Positions 17,221-26,220 are shown, numbered from the stretch's first letter. The stretch is 64,000 bases of DNA from Dysgonomonas sp. ZJ279 (GCF_011039205.1 NZ_JAAKEL010000016.1:1-64000); one strand, 5' to 3'. The notes: generated by a model from the letters alone, not told the origin. A program made the numbers and translations.

Positions 17221-18360
17221 CTATTTATTGGACAATATTTTATCCATCGCCCGTTCATCGAATTTGATTAAATACGTAAGAATAAAACTTATTGTAAAGC
17301 CCAGTGCACAGGCGATCAGAAATCCGAGGAAGCCTTGCCCCAAAAAAACGGGTATAGTGGCTAAACCGGGGAATGCAAAGGACATAGCTGTTGCTCCACT
17401 TGCTCCGGCAACCCCTCCGGCTATTGCTCCGGCTATACATACTATAATTAGCGGACGCTTTAATGGCAGTGTTACCCCAAATAGTGCGGGTTCTGTTATT
17501 CCAAACAAAGAAGATATTCCGGCAGAGAATGATATTGTTTTTAGCTTTTTGTTCTTTGTTTTTAAGCATACGGCAAAGGAAGCTCCTGCCTGAGCAAAAG
17601 CGGCTCCTGCAAAAAGAGGAAGTATAGTATCAGAGCCATATAAAACGATATTATTAAGAGCCATAGGTACCAAGCTCCAGTGGAAACCAAATATGACCAT
17701 AAGCTGAATTAACCCACCTATAACTATACCTGCCAGAATAGGGCTCCAGTTATATACCGACGAGTAACCGTTGGCCATTACATCACCAACTACTGCTCCG
17801 ATCGGACCAAATAAAAAGAGTGTAGCAGGAACTATAATGAGGATAGATAAGAGTGGGGTAAATAGCTCCCGTATAACTTCAGGCAATATTTTGATAAGCA
17901 GGGTTTCTGTGTATTTTAGAAGAAATATTGATAAGATTATGGGTATTACACTCGAAAAATAGGTTACAGGAATGATTGGTATTCCTAATAATGCAATCTC
18001 ATCTTTCGACTGCATTAGTTGAATCATCCCCGGAGAAAGTAAAATAAGGGCTATCAATACAGCGGTGAAAACATTTGTCCCGAATTTTTTAGCTGCCGTT
18101 ATTGCTAAAAAAACGGGTAGAAAATAAAAGCAAGCGTCGGCTATCGCATAGAAAATATGGAAAGTGCCTGTAGCTTCCATTACAACACCTGTTGTTAATA
18201 GAATTGCTAAAATACCTTTCATTATACCTGCCGCACTAAGGATATTGACTATTGGCAAAAATAGTCCGGCAATCACGTCTATTGCACTATCCAGTAATCT
18301 CTTGGGATTTAACTTACTTCTTAGCAATATTATCCCGCTTGTATTTTCATGTTTATTCAT
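17221..18360 (-). CDS. Orphan PTS IIC sugar permease (glucose superfamily, Bgl-like)
   Basis: The 379-residue integral membrane protein has about ten hydrophobic segments and the signature GITEPALFGVTLPLKRP near residue 290, which identifies the IIC domain of the beta-glucoside/sucrose PTS family. It contains no IIB cysteine domain and no IIA domain, and none is encoded elsewhere in the window; full-length relatives carry IIB in front. It either borrows IIB/IIA from elsewhere or works without phosphorylation. PTS permeases are rare in this phylum. It precedes a polyol dehydrogenase gene by 33 bp. Confidence 0.85.
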   Translation of the reverse strand: MNKHENTSGIILLRSKLNPKRLLDSAIDVIAGLFLPIVNILSAAGIMKGILAILLTTGVVMEATGTFHIFYAIADACFYFLPVFLAITAAKKFGTNVFTAVLIALILLSPGMIQLMQSKDEIALLGIPIIPVTYFSSVIPIILSIFLLKYTETLLIKILPEVIRELFTPLLSILIIVPATLFLFGPIGAVVGDVMANGYSSVYNWSPILAGIVIGGLIQLMVIFGFHWSLVPMALNNIVLYGSDTILPLFAGAAFAQAGASFAVCLKTKNKKLKTISFSAGISSLFGITEPALFGVTLPLKRPLIIVCIAGAIAGGVAGASGATAMSFAFPGLATIPVFLGQGFLGFLIACALGFTISFILTYLIKFDERAMDKILSNK

Positions 18361-18463
18361 AAATTCAGAATTTATTATAAAGAAGAGATAACTGACAGGG
18401 TAATACTACTCTAGCATATTGCAATATCAATCTGATAATTATAAAATTGCTTGATATTGTTTG

Positions 18464-19642
18464 TTAAGTTATCTGTATTACTCTTTCCTGATGGTTTTTG
18501 CTATAAGACACAATATATTCATTCAACAAATAATGTGGTATAATATGATTTGCCTTTAACTTATCAAACATACGCTTAAAAGACTCAAAACTATCCGGTT
18601 CTATTTCTTTAAAACCTAATTTGCGCAGTTTTCCCGAATCGAAAAAGATATCATATACATCACTGAATATAAAGTCACTATAAGACCATTGCAGGATTCG
18701 TGTTATATTGTCATTCGTAAGTTGATGTTTCTCACATGTTTCTTTCCATAGCGTGTTTTTATCTTTCATATAAACTGCCAGAGAGAAATCATGCGGTTCG
18801 CCAACTGCTACTCCAAAATATTCGCAGATTTTTACCCATAATTCTTTCCACCGTAAACTATCTCCATTCGTAATATTGAATATTTCTCCTTTACATGAAT
18901 CTTCCAGCGATACATATTCCATACTTTTTGCCAGCAATTCTATGTCTGTTACATGAACCGTTGTTTCATAGTTTCTTATATTGCCCGGAAAAGACATTGG
19001 TATATTAAGCTCCCTGCAAAGTGTAGCATAAACTGCTATCTGAGTTGCAATATTCGTTGGGTTATCAATGGCTGAACCTATTAATATATTGGGACGGAGA
19101 GATGTCCAACTCCATTTTTTTCCGATAGATTGCTTTCTCAAAAAATCTTCTTGAAGTGAATAAAAATTATAAAAAAAACTGGGCGAGAAATATTGATATT
19201 CTTTGTTACTCACTATTTGTTTGATTCTCCCGAAATGCAGATCATATGCTTTATCTTTTTGGATAAATGTAATATGTTCAAACAAAGGAGCTATTTTTTC
19301 GATTCCTAATACGAGATTTTCAAACAATTGGAGATTAAATTCCGGTTTATCTGTTAAAGCCTGTTTCTGATTATAGGATCCGAAAAAAACATGCGTTACT
19401 TTTTGTAATTTTTCCTGCTGCATCTTTATTGCATCAGGCTTATTGAGATCCATTTGAATATATTCACAACGGCTTGTATATTGCCAATAGTTAAGAGGTG
19501 TATTAGATACAATAATTATATCCCAATTTCCCTTAGCTTCGAGGCAGTTGATTATATTACGTCCCAGAATATTGTTTCCTTCTATAACCAATGCCGTTTT
19601 TCTTAATGTTCTCTGAGAACCTATTCTTTTTCTTTTTTCCAT
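18464..19642 (-). CDS. SDR-fold NAD(P)-dependent protein of the PRISE (5-beta-reductase-like) type
   Basis: The 392-residue product is an extended SDR. The N-terminal dinucleotide motif is degenerate (VIEGNNILGRNI instead of GxxGxxG). NFYSLQEDFL near residue 185 and WSWTSLRPNILIGSA near 200 match the PRISE family (progesterone 5-beta-reductase and iridoid synthase relatives), which reduces activated enones. A C-terminal lobe continues to residue 380. The substrate in bacteria is not known. It is divergent from the broken UvrA-like gene. Confidence 0.65.
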   Translation of the reverse strand: MEKRKRIGSQRTLRKTALVIEGNNILGRNIINCLEAKGNWDIIIVSNTPLNYWQYTSRCEYIQMDLNKPDAIKMQQEKLQKVTHVFFGSYNQKQALTDKPEFNLQLFENLVLGIEKIAPLFEHITFIQKDKAYDLHFGRIKQIVSNKEYQYFSPSFFYNFYSLQEDFLRKQSIGKKWSWTSLRPNILIGSAIDNPTNIATQIAVYATLCRELNIPMSFPGNIRNYETTVHVTDIELLAKSMEYVSLEDSCKGEIFNITNGDSLRWKELWVKICEYFGVAVGEPHDFSLAVYMKDKNTLWKETCEKHQLTNDNITRILQWSYSDFIFSDVYDIFFDSGKLRKLGFKEIEPDSFESFKRMFDKLKANHIIPHYLLNEYIVSYSKNHQERVIQIT

Positions 19643-19792
19643 AATTTTATAGACTTGATTTACAAGATAGCTATCAATTGAAAGCTAGTTATTACATAAT
19701 CAGAGTATAAAATTGCATAATTCACAGGTTTCTAATATTAGCTTGCTTAAGGTCTCTTATATTCGTAACTTTATTCATTAAGAATATAGAAT

Positions 19793-20427
19793 ATGAAAGA
19801 CCAGTTTATTATTATAAAAGGAGCCAGAGAAAACAATCTGAAAAACATATCGGTCTCTATACCCAAAAAGAAAATAACAGTTTTCACAGGCGTTTCAGGT
19901 TCCGGTAAGACATCGTTAGTATTTGACACTATTGCAGCCGAATCACAAAGGCTATTAAATGAAACTTACAATAGTTTTATCCGCCACCGTTTACAACATT
20001 CTTTGCTGAACACGAAATATACTCAATATTAGACCGACTGTGTAATGTGGGATTAGGTTATTTAACTATAGGTCAATCTTTAAATACCCTATCGGGTGGG
20101 GAGCGTCAACGTTTAAAACTGGCAAACGAATTAGGAAAAAAAGGTCAAATTTATGTATTAGATGAACCAACAACAGGTTTACATGGCTCCGATATATCAA
20201 AACTGCTAAAACTTCTTGACGAATTAACGAATGAGGGTAATACAGTTATTATTGTTGAGCATAATCTGGATGTTATCAGTCAAGCAGATTGGATTATTGA
20301 TATGGGGCTCGGTGCAGGGCGTAATGGTGGTAAGATTATATTTGAAGGTTATCCTGATGATCTAATAGAAAGTATGATTTCGCTGACCGGTAGATATTTG
20401 AAAAGATATATGATAGGTACTAGGTAA
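19793..20427 (+). pseudogene. Collapsed UvrA-like ABC ATPase (UvrA2/DrrC type)
   Basis: The first part (19793-19980) reads [18 protein letters not shown] and [18 protein letters not shown], the Walker A region of a UvrA-type protein. After NSFIRHR the frame changes, and from about 19982 another frame continues with [20 protein letters not shown], then LSGGERQRLKLA, VLDEPTTGLH and VEHNLD, the second signature and Walker B, to a normal end. Full relatives are about 750 residues, so roughly 500 residues are missing and the two ends are out of frame. The product cannot be functional as a damage-recognition or drug-resistance ATPase. Confidence 0.88.
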
Positions 20428-20450
20428 AGAAAATGGAATGAAAAATTAGA

Positions 20451-20534
20451 ATGAAATATGTAATATATTTTTATCAATGGTATAATCCACTAGAAGATCA
20501 ACGCAGAGCCATAAAAGGTGTAAGCTTTTTTTAA
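20451..20534 (+). pseudogene. Possible IS3-type transposase 3' relic
   Basis: A 27-codon frame ends in YFYQWYNPLEDQRRAIKGV, which loosely resembles the WYNxxRxHxAI segment near the end of IS3 rve transposases. It lies right after the collapsed UvrA-like gene, so an insertion there is plausible. The match is short and weak. The following bases to 20686 contain only a weak hairpin (AACACT at 20581 with AGTGTT at 20607). Confidence 0.2.
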
Positions 20535-20686
20535 TTAAAAGTACTTGAACTAGTGGATCGAAAACATAATAGAGGACGAAAAAAACACTCACCAGCTAAT
20601 TGCTGATAAGTGTTTAAATATTATATAGAAGGAGTCACCTGAAATAGTCACGATTTAATCTGACACTTACTTGAATAAATTATTAT

Positions 20687-20896
20687 TTATTTTAGTAATT
20701 TGTCTTCTACACGGTCTTTCAAATACTCGGCTTCATTTTTGGCAATGTCGCCTATATTTTTTACATTTTTCTTTGACTTGCTAAAAAGTTTTTGTGCACT
20801 GTCGCAAACACAATCAAATTGACCATCGTCCTGCATTTTTCTGATACAATACCCAATAGCAGACCCGATAACTAAACTTACTATTATTTTTTTCAT
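20687..20896 (-). CDS. Small membrane-anchored YtxH-like protein
   Basis: The 69-residue product starts with a short hydrophobic segment (IIVSLVIGSAIGYCIRKM) that could be an anchor, followed by a charged amphipathic helix rich in lysine (KLFSKSKKNVKNIGDIAK) and ending EYLKDRVEDKLLK. This glycine-containing anchor plus helix is typical of YtxH-like envelope stress proteins of Bacteroidetes. Function is unknown; it leads a run of envelope and stress genes. Confidence 0.6.
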   Translation of the reverse strand: MKKIIVSLVIGSAIGYCIRKMQDDGQFDCVCDSAQKLFSKSKKNVKNIGDIAKNEAEYLKDRVEDKLLK

Positions 20897-21014
20897 AATT
20901 ATTTTTTATTAATTCATTTGAGATAATATGTATGTAAACAATACGAATAAAAAGAATAAATGCGAACTATAAATATCGGTTCGCATTTACCCATTTTTTC
21001 TACTAAAGAGTTAC

Positions 21015-21422
21015 TTAGATCGGAATTATAAGATCTATATTTTTCTCATCATTTCTTTTTATGGTAACTGATTGGTCACCTGCCTTAAAGACAACATTAT
21101 CCCCAATTCTGTAATAAACTGCAAAATACAGATTAGTCTTGGATTCGGTAATGTTTAATTGTGTCAGGTTCAACTTAAAATAAGCAGCTCCGTCCTGATT
21201 AGTAAGTTCCTTCTTAGATGCCGAACCCGGATCTGTCGATTCTTCCGGCTTAAGGTCTTTGAACATATAGACCTCAACATCTTTCTGGACTATTCCTGCA
21301 AGATTCTTTACTGTTACTTTTACATTAGCACCCAATATCGGGGCATCACCGTCGTCATTTCCACATGACATAAATCCAATCGAAGTCATAGCTATTATAC
21401 TATAAAATATTAACTTTTTCAT
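21015..21422 (-). CDS. Lipoprotein with a carboxypeptidase-regulatory-like fold (hypothetical)
   Basis: The ATG at 21422 (MKKLIFYSII) is chosen over one six codons upstream because it gives a proper signal peptide. The lipobox is GFMSC with cysteine about 20, followed by GNDDGD. The mature part, VKVTVKNLAGIVQKDVEVYMF and then TNQDGAAYFKLN, looks like a beta-sandwich with a T-DG-A-F segment seen in carboxypeptidase-regulatory-like domains. It is likely anchored in the outer membrane. No enzymatic role is apparent. Confidence 0.65.
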   Translation of the reverse strand: MKKLIFYSIIAMTSIGFMSCGNDDGDAPILGANVKVTVKNLAGIVQKDVEVYMFKDLKPEESTDPGSASKKELTNQDGAAYFKLNLTQLNITESKTNLYFAVYYRIGDNVVFKAGDQSVTIKRNDEKNIDLIIPI

Positions 21423-21501
21423 ATTCTTTTTTTTGATCAAAATAGACTAACCATTTTATTTATTGTGGTTATTGGTTAGCATTTCCCACATGGTTCAGAT
21501 A

Positions 21502-21783
21502 TCAGTCTGTTTTTTTCTTAATATCTTTTTTCACCTGCTTGACATCCTTTTTCACGTCGGCTTTTATACTATCGGTTTTTTTATCAACAGCCTTTTTCGA
21601 ATCGTCCAATGCATCCTTTACATCTTCAGCACCTTCTTTTGTCTTATCTTTTACTTTATCAGCCGACTCTTCTATCAGATGTTTTGCATCTTTAGCATCT
21701 TTTTCAGCACCGTTTTTAGTATTACAGGATGTGAAAATTAATACACTTGCCAAAATAAATAATATGCTTAAAAACTTTTTCAT
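21502..21783 (-). CDS. Small lysine-rich amphipathic lipoprotein
   Basis: The 93-residue product has a lipoprotein signal peptide (MKKFLSILFILASVLIFTSC; lipobox cysteine 20). The rest is an almost uninterrupted lysine- and aspartate-rich helix with 11-residue-like periodicity (DKVKDKTKEGAEDVKDAL, then KKAVDKKTDSIKADVKKD), resembling LEA- or CsbD-type stress proteins. It has no cysteine beyond the lipobox and no known catalytic motif. It lies between another small lipoprotein and ompA on the same strand. Confidence 0.65.
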   Translation of the reverse strand: MKKFLSILFILASVLIFTSCNTKNGAEKDAKDAKHLIEESADKVKDKTKEGAEDVKDALDDSKKAVDKKTDSIKADVKKDVKQVKKDIKKKTD

Positions 21784-21800
21784 TATTTCTGTTTGTTAAA

Positions 21801-22973
21801 TTATTCAATATATAAGATCACAGCGCGATTCCATTCCTTTACATCGAAAGGAGGATTAGCCTGTCCTTCCCATTCTACGATGACACGGCTTTGATCTATT
21901 CCGTATCTGCCGGTCATAATATCTGCTACGTTCTGAGCTCTCTGTCTTGATATTCTTTCATTTATAACTGCAGTTCCTGTTTCTTTATCCGTGTAGCCAA
22001 TAACTCTGACTTTCTTCCCCGGATTTTCTTTCAGATATTTGGCGACATTATATACATTGACTTCTTGATTGGATTCGACTTTAACTTTGTTTATACCAAA
22101 TAATACAACATTATTGACCGGTTCTTCATTGACTTTAACTTCTCTGATGACTTCTTTTATTACTACAGTAGGTTCAGCCTGTTCAACAGGGCGCTGAGCT
22201 AACCTAGCTATATCAGCTCGTTGCATATTTATTGTATTATTCATATTATCAATCTCACGCTGATCCCTTAATACAGCTTCGGTAAATACAGCTTTCTTCC
22301 CGATGTTGAAAACAAGGCTTGCAGATGCTGTACCTAAAAGGTCATAACCTCGTTTGCCTCCTGTCCGCTGATCGAAATTATCTTTAAGCATTTTTCCGGA
22401 CAATTCAATGTCCAAAGACACTCTTTCAGAAAATCTGAAGCGATTGATAATACCTGCGTCAAAAGTGATACTGTTGACATGATGGCTGTTGCTCGCATAT
22501 TCAGGCAGGTCTTTATAATCCCAGCCGTAAGCCCAACCTGCACCGATGTAGGGTATGAAACTATAAACCCTGTTTGCATTATAGTTCATCAGATAATCAG
22601 TCATGTTCCACATGTAATTAAGTTCGGCACTGACATAACGATTACGGGTCATCAGTGATGCTTCGTTATTGAACGTATGGATGTTGGTACCTCCCGATAA
22701 TTTTACTCTGGCACCTGAATATGGATTAAACCATTTTCCGAATTGAAAATTAGGAGTTACAGTCATTCGTCTCCAAAAAGAAGCATCGACATCCTTATCT
22801 CCAAAGTAGATATTAGAACCGGCACCTGCTCCGATAAACCAGTTATCCCAGAAACCGTTATCTATAAACGTTGTATTCCGACCGGCACCAACACTGGTAC
22901 CATCTTTCTCCTGAGCAAATGCTACAGTAGCTGCTGAGAGAATAAATACGAATAAGAGTATACTTTTTTTCAT
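21801..22973 (-). CDS. OmpA-family outer-membrane protein
   Basis: The 390-residue protein has a Sec signal ending at AFAQ (about residue 20), an N-terminal beta-barrel (about 25-230, ending in the aromatic LVFNIG strand), a linker with QRPVEQAEPTVVIKEV, and a C-terminal peptidoglycan-binding OmpA domain (about 285-390: NPGKKVRVIGYTDKETGT, then ISRQRAQNVADIM). It links the outer membrane to the cell wall. It is 11 bp downstream of a small beta-barrel gene, so the two are probably co-transcribed. Confidence 0.9.
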   Translation of the reverse strand: MKKSILLFVFILSAATVAFAQEKDGTSVGAGRNTTFIDNGFWDNWFIGAGAGSNIYFGDKDVDASFWRRMTVTPNFQFGKWFNPYSGARVKLSGGTNIHTFNNEASLMTRNRYVSAELNYMWNMTDYLMNYNANRVYSFIPYIGAGWAYGWDYKDLPEYASNSHHVNSITFDAGIINRFRFSERVSLDIELSGKMLKDNFDQRTGGKRGYDLLGTASASLVFNIGKKAVFTEAVLRDQREIDNMNNTINMQRADIARLAQRPVEQAEPTVVIKEVIREVKVNEEPVNNVVLFGINKVKVESNQEVNVYNVAKYLKENPGKKVRVIGYTDKETGTAVINERISRQRAQNVADIMTGRYGIDQSRVIVEWEGQANPPFDVKEWNRAVILYIE

Positions 22974-22984
22974 AATCTAATTTT

Positions 22985-23488
22985 TTAAAATTTATAACCG
23001 TAACCAATCATAACCACAGCACAATCATTGTCTCCTAATATGAATTTCACTTCCGCATTCAAAAAGGTTTTAGCTCCTATCAGATAACTAATACCTCCGC
23101 CGAGATTGAATGCTAAATCCGTTTTGCTATGGGAATCTGTTTTCTGTTCAATTCCACCGATTACAATGTTTTGTTTGCCATAAAAGTTATTCTGGATACC
23201 TATACCTGCTAAGGGGTAGACAGAGAACTTATCCTGCGGAAAACGAAACACATAGTGGGCATTTATCATTACATCCACCCCTGTAACTTTATCCTTAGGA
23301 AAGTAAAATGTAATATCGGGAGCAATACGCACATTGTCCAGAATATGGTATCTTCCCTGTGCCCCGATGGCAAATCGTTTGTAGTCGGTTTGATACCCTA
23401 AGCCGACAATGGCAGATGTCTCTCCCTTCTGAGCCGACATGCTTAAGGTCATTGCTAATAAAGCAGCTAATAATAAAATCTTTTTCAT
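22985..23488 (-). CDS. Outer-membrane beta-barrel protein
   Basis: The 167-residue product starts with a signal peptide (MKKILLLAALLAMTLSMSAQ) and continues as alternating beta strands with glycine-rich turns, ending in the C-terminal aromatic strand VVMIGYGYKF typical of outer-membrane barrels. An eight-stranded barrel fits its size. No ligand can be assigned. It is the first gene before ompA on the same strand. Confidence 0.75.
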   Translation of the reverse strand: MKKILLLAALLAMTLSMSAQKGETSAIVGLGYQTDYKRFAIGAQGRYHILDNVRIAPDITFYFPKDKVTGVDVMINAHYVFRFPQDKFSVYPLAGIGIQNNFYGKQNIVIGGIEQKTDSHSKTDLAFNLGGGISYLIGAKTFLNAEVKFILGDNDCAVVMIGYGYKF

Positions 23489-23569
23489 AGAATCTTTTTG
23501 TTTTTATTAAAACTAACGCGGCCTATTCATCACGTAACTCTCACTACTTTGTTAGCATAGTGCGATGTG

Positions 23570-23842
23570 TTACCCTGAATGAATTTTAGCCTTTTTTGTT
23601 GGGGCAAACAGAAACAGTATCCATAAGAAAATTATTGCGCCAACTACGGACATTATTAAATATCCAAATACTCCCATAACTTCCGCTCCTATAAGATGAA
23701 AGAGGAAGCCGCCGAATACGGCTCCGATTAAACCTACAATAAGATTCACGATTAAGCCGAATCCTTTTCCTTTCATTATCCTGCCAGCAATAAAGCCTGC
23801 CAGAATTCCAATAATAATTGAACCAATAATACCTAATTCCAT
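23570..23842 (-). CDS. GlsB/YeaQ/YmgE-family stress membrane protein
   Basis: The 90-residue protein has three hydrophobic helices and the family wording GIIGSIIIGILAGFIAGRIM, GFGLIVNLIVGLIGAVFGGF. Members are small inner-membrane proteins (transglycosylase-associated by old annotation) induced under stress; the molecular function is unsettled. It fits the local set of Dps-like, Ohr and small lipoprotein genes. The gap 23843-24120 to the sigma factor contains nothing I can name. Confidence 0.85.
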   Translation of the reverse strand: MELGIIGSIIIGILAGFIAGRIMKGKGFGLIVNLIVGLIGAVFGGFLFHLIGAEVMGVFGYLIMSVVGAIIFLWILFLFAPTKKAKIHSG

Positions 23843-24120
23843 TTTTTATTTTTTTAAATTTATTTGTTAATTTACTGAATGATATATAAGGCCGGATTTA
23901 CCGACTAAAGCAAATAGTTCATAAAGGAGGGTGGAACGAGTCTTTGTCTTCTCGTTACTATTAAAACATCTAAGAAATAGATGTGGCCTGATTATCGATG
24001 AATTATGTAAATACTAATTAAAATTGTATAATAATTAATTAGGTGAACAGTGCATTACTAATAAATGGAATCAATGGGGTGGAGATATTAGTAGCCAAGG
24101 GTAGGAAGGTTTAATAAATT

Positions 24121-24675
24121 CTACTTATAATCAATAAGTATTTCTTGTAATCGTTTTCTAGCAAAGAATATACGGCTTTTGACTGTTCCTACAGGAAGTT
24201 CCATCATTTCAGCTATTTCAAGATATCTGTATCCTGAGAAGTGCATGGAAAAAGGTGTTTTGTATTGTTCATCCAAACTATGGATAGCTTCTATTATCTC
24301 TGAATAAGCATAATCGCTTTCAGAGTTATTGAACGCTGAGTTTTGAGGCAAATTCAACAGGAGTAAATTATCCGTATGATCCAAAATCGTTTTTTGACGT
24401 AAGGCCTGACGATAATTATTCACAAATATATTGTGCATAATCGTAAATACCCATCCTTTAAAATTAACATTGTCGTAATATTTATCAAAATTGCCCAATG
24501 CTTTCAGAATAGTTTCCTGACAAAGATCTCTGGCGCTATCTTTATTTGCGGTAAGCATTAAAGCATAATTCTGCATATTATTCTGTAAACCGACTAAACT
24601 ATCTTCCATCTTTTTTGAAGACAGGCTATGAACAATCAAAATAGTTTCTTTTTCGGAAATATTGAGTATTTGCAT
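24121..24675 (-). CDS. ECF-type RNA polymerase sigma factor
   Basis: The 184-residue product has region 2 (NKDSARDLCQETILKALGNF, then VNFKGWVFTIMHNIFVNNYR) and region 4 (YLEIAEMMELPVGTVKSRIFFARKRL), the two domains of an extracytoplasmic-function sigma factor. No anti-sigma gene is adjacent on either side. Its position at the head of the envelope/stress genes on the same strand suggests it controls some of them, which is inference only. Confidence 0.9.
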   Translation of the reverse strand: MQILNISEKETILIVHSLSSKKMEDSLVGLQNNMQNYALMLTANKDSARDLCQETILKALGNFDKYYDNVNFKGWVFTIMHNIFVNNYRQALRQKTILDHTDNLLLLNLPQNSAFNNSESDYAYSEIIEAIHSLDEQYKTPFSMHFSGYRYLEIAEMMELPVGTVKSRIFFARKRLQEILIDYK

Positions 24676-24781
24676 AAACTTGTAACTTTTAAATAAGAGT
24701 ATTTCTAAGATGCAAATTTACATGCTCTATTGCTTAATATTTTACACAATTAAATTATAAAATTATATAATTCATAGATTA

Positions 24782-25348
24782 TCAAAGACTTTCAATATTT
24801 GCCCTGCGTTTTCGTTTAAGATTTTTAAAAAAAGTAGGGGTTAATCCGGTTATCTTTTTAAATTGGTGGGATAGATGGGCGACACTGCTGTAATGTAATT
24901 TAAAAGCTATTTCGGTCAGATTCAGCTCGTCATATATGATTAGCTCTTTGACTTTCTCTATTTTGTGTATTATCATAAAGTGCTCAATAGTACAACCTTC
25001 CGCTTCTGAAAAAAGAGTGGCGAGATAGGTATAGTTATAACCTAATTTATCACTCAGGTAATCAGACAAATTTGTTTTTATCTCTTCATCGGAATAATGT
25101 ACCAGATTAATAATTATAGTTTTGATATGTTCTATAAGGATTGCTTTCTTATCATCTATCAGCTCTAATCCGGCTTTACTTAAAGCAACTTTTATCTGCT
25201 CATGTTGTTGTGCTGATATATTCTCTAAAATATCTATTTCACCTAAGTTCACTGAGATATAATGAAGTCCTAACTTTTTCAGTTCATCTATTACATACAT
25301 TTTACATCGGCGGCTGACCATGTATTTTACATATAACTTTTCTCCCAT
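24782..25348 (-). CDS. AraC-type regulator, stress-block paralogue B
   Basis: The 188-residue protein is a paralogue of the regulator at 9841-10401, identical at about half its positions by eye. It shares the N-terminal part KYMVSRRCKMYVIDELKKLG and the AraC HTH LNLTEIAFKLHYSSVAHLSH. The two copies bracket a 14-kb block of stress and envelope genes and are on the same strand. The N-terminal domain carries a conserved RC pair near residue 14 that might sense redox or metal, but this is speculation. Confidence 0.85.
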   Translation of the reverse strand: MGEKLYVKYMVSRRCKMYVIDELKKLGLHYISVNLGEIDILENISAQQHEQIKVALSKAGLELIDDKKAILIEHIKTIIINLVHYSDEEIKTNLSDYLSDKLGYNYTYLATLFSEAEGCTIEHFMIIHKIEKVKELIIYDELNLTEIAFKLHYSSVAHLSHQFKKITGLTPTFFKNLKRKRRANIESL

Positions 25349-25663
25349 ATACTGAAATATTGAATTAGTCTTTTAACCCTAAGTAAAGATAGGGAATACT
25401 ATCCGGAAATCCCTGCAACTATTGTTCTTATTGAAAACTGCTAATGAAATTTAGGTATATTCGGGTTAGATCCGTATGCTGTTACTTCGATTTGATTAGT
25501 TCTCATAGGAATTTAAACACTCTCTAACTAAATACTGATGAGGATTTACTATTGAGTTGGGTTTTACAACCGAGGGTCATTTGTATAAGTTCTTTAAAAA
25601 GCAAAAAGGTATATAACCGAGCGAATTTAGGAAAAATAATATTGAAAGTATTTTATAATAGGG

Positions 25664-25753
25664 TCAAACATAAATTATTATAATAAGATCACCCTTTTCC
25701 CTCTGCCGACGATAAAGTTCATTAATCACATCTCTATTAGCTTCGAGATGCTC
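25664..25753 (-). pseudogene. Possible 3' relic of a DUF3408-type mobilisation gene
   Basis: The minus strand reads EHLEANRDVINELYRRQREK and GDLIIIIYV before TGA at 25664. This resembles the C-terminal helix of DUF3408 proteins (compare NHFEIYTEEIEEAL in the copy at 677-1177). It is only 29 codons long and lies next to an arsM relic, so it fits a mobile-element scar. Confidence 0.3.
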
Positions 25754-25768
25754 TCATAAAACAGTATC

Positions 25769-25918
25769 AACATAGTGGAAAGGGCAAAAACGGTTGTTAT
25801 TCCTGATGATGTTTTACAGGAACATTTGGATAAGGTAATCATCGCTCAATACAAAGCGGGGAATGTGGGTATTTATTCTATTACGGTGACAGGGAGTAAA
25901 ATATCAAAATGTTTCTAA
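25769..25918 (+). pseudogene. 3' relic of an arsenite methyltransferase gene
   Basis: Forty-nine codons match the end of the intact arsM at 46683-47492 at about 88 percent of bases by eye: RAKTVVIPDDVLQEHLD, YKAGNVGIYSITVTG. Nothing upstream belongs to arsM. The intact ars operon is 21 kb away, so this is a leftover of an older copy or of a rearrangement. Apart from the neighbouring relics, the terminator and the operators, the gap 25349-26220 is empty. Confidence 0.88.
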
Positions 25919-25952
25919 AATTTTAACACAAGAAAAGGAGCATCACTGCCAC

Positions 25953-25981
25953 AAGTGATCGGAAGAAAAATCCGATCACTT
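25953..25981 (+). terminator. Intrinsic terminator after the arsM relic
   Basis: AAGTGATCGGA (25953-25963) pairs with TCCGATCACTT (25971-25981), 7-base loop, followed by TTTGTTTCT. It ends transcription before the sucC leader. Confidence 0.8.
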
Positions 25982-26080
25982 TTTGTTTCTACATTTTAAA
26001 GAAAATAGCAGGATCTCCTCCACACCTTACAACAATCATATATATAATCAGATTCCTCATTTGTCTGAAAAATATATATT

Positions 26081-26123
26081 GGGAACGGTTGCACAAAATG
26101 GGAACGGTTGCGGGAACGATTGC
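26081..26123. promoter_or_regulatory. Three tandem 12-bp operator repeats upstream of sucC (LacI-type)
   Basis: GGGAACGGTTGC occurs at 26081-26092 and 26100-26111, and GGGAACGATTGC directly after at 26112-26123. The same 12-mer is repeated four times at 32704-32758 beside the lacI-type gene. Each copy contains the central CG and the GAACG-TTGC layout of LacI-family sites. They lie about 100 bp before the sucC start codon. Confidence 0.75.
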
Positions 26124-26220
26124 TTTAAACATTTACTTTAGATATTTAGTTTATAATATTATATAGTTGTAAATTTAGATACATAAAGCCTAAGCTAGTT
26201 ATTAAATAAAATGATTAAAG

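Noticed and set aside
17255-17569. 104-codon frame inside the PTS permease gene
   Set aside because: Out-of-frame shadow of a well-supported membrane protein gene on the same strand.
26081-26123. Short tandem repeats as a CRISPR array
   Set aside because: Units are 12 bp, head-to-tail with no spacers, and recur beside a lacI gene; they are operators.
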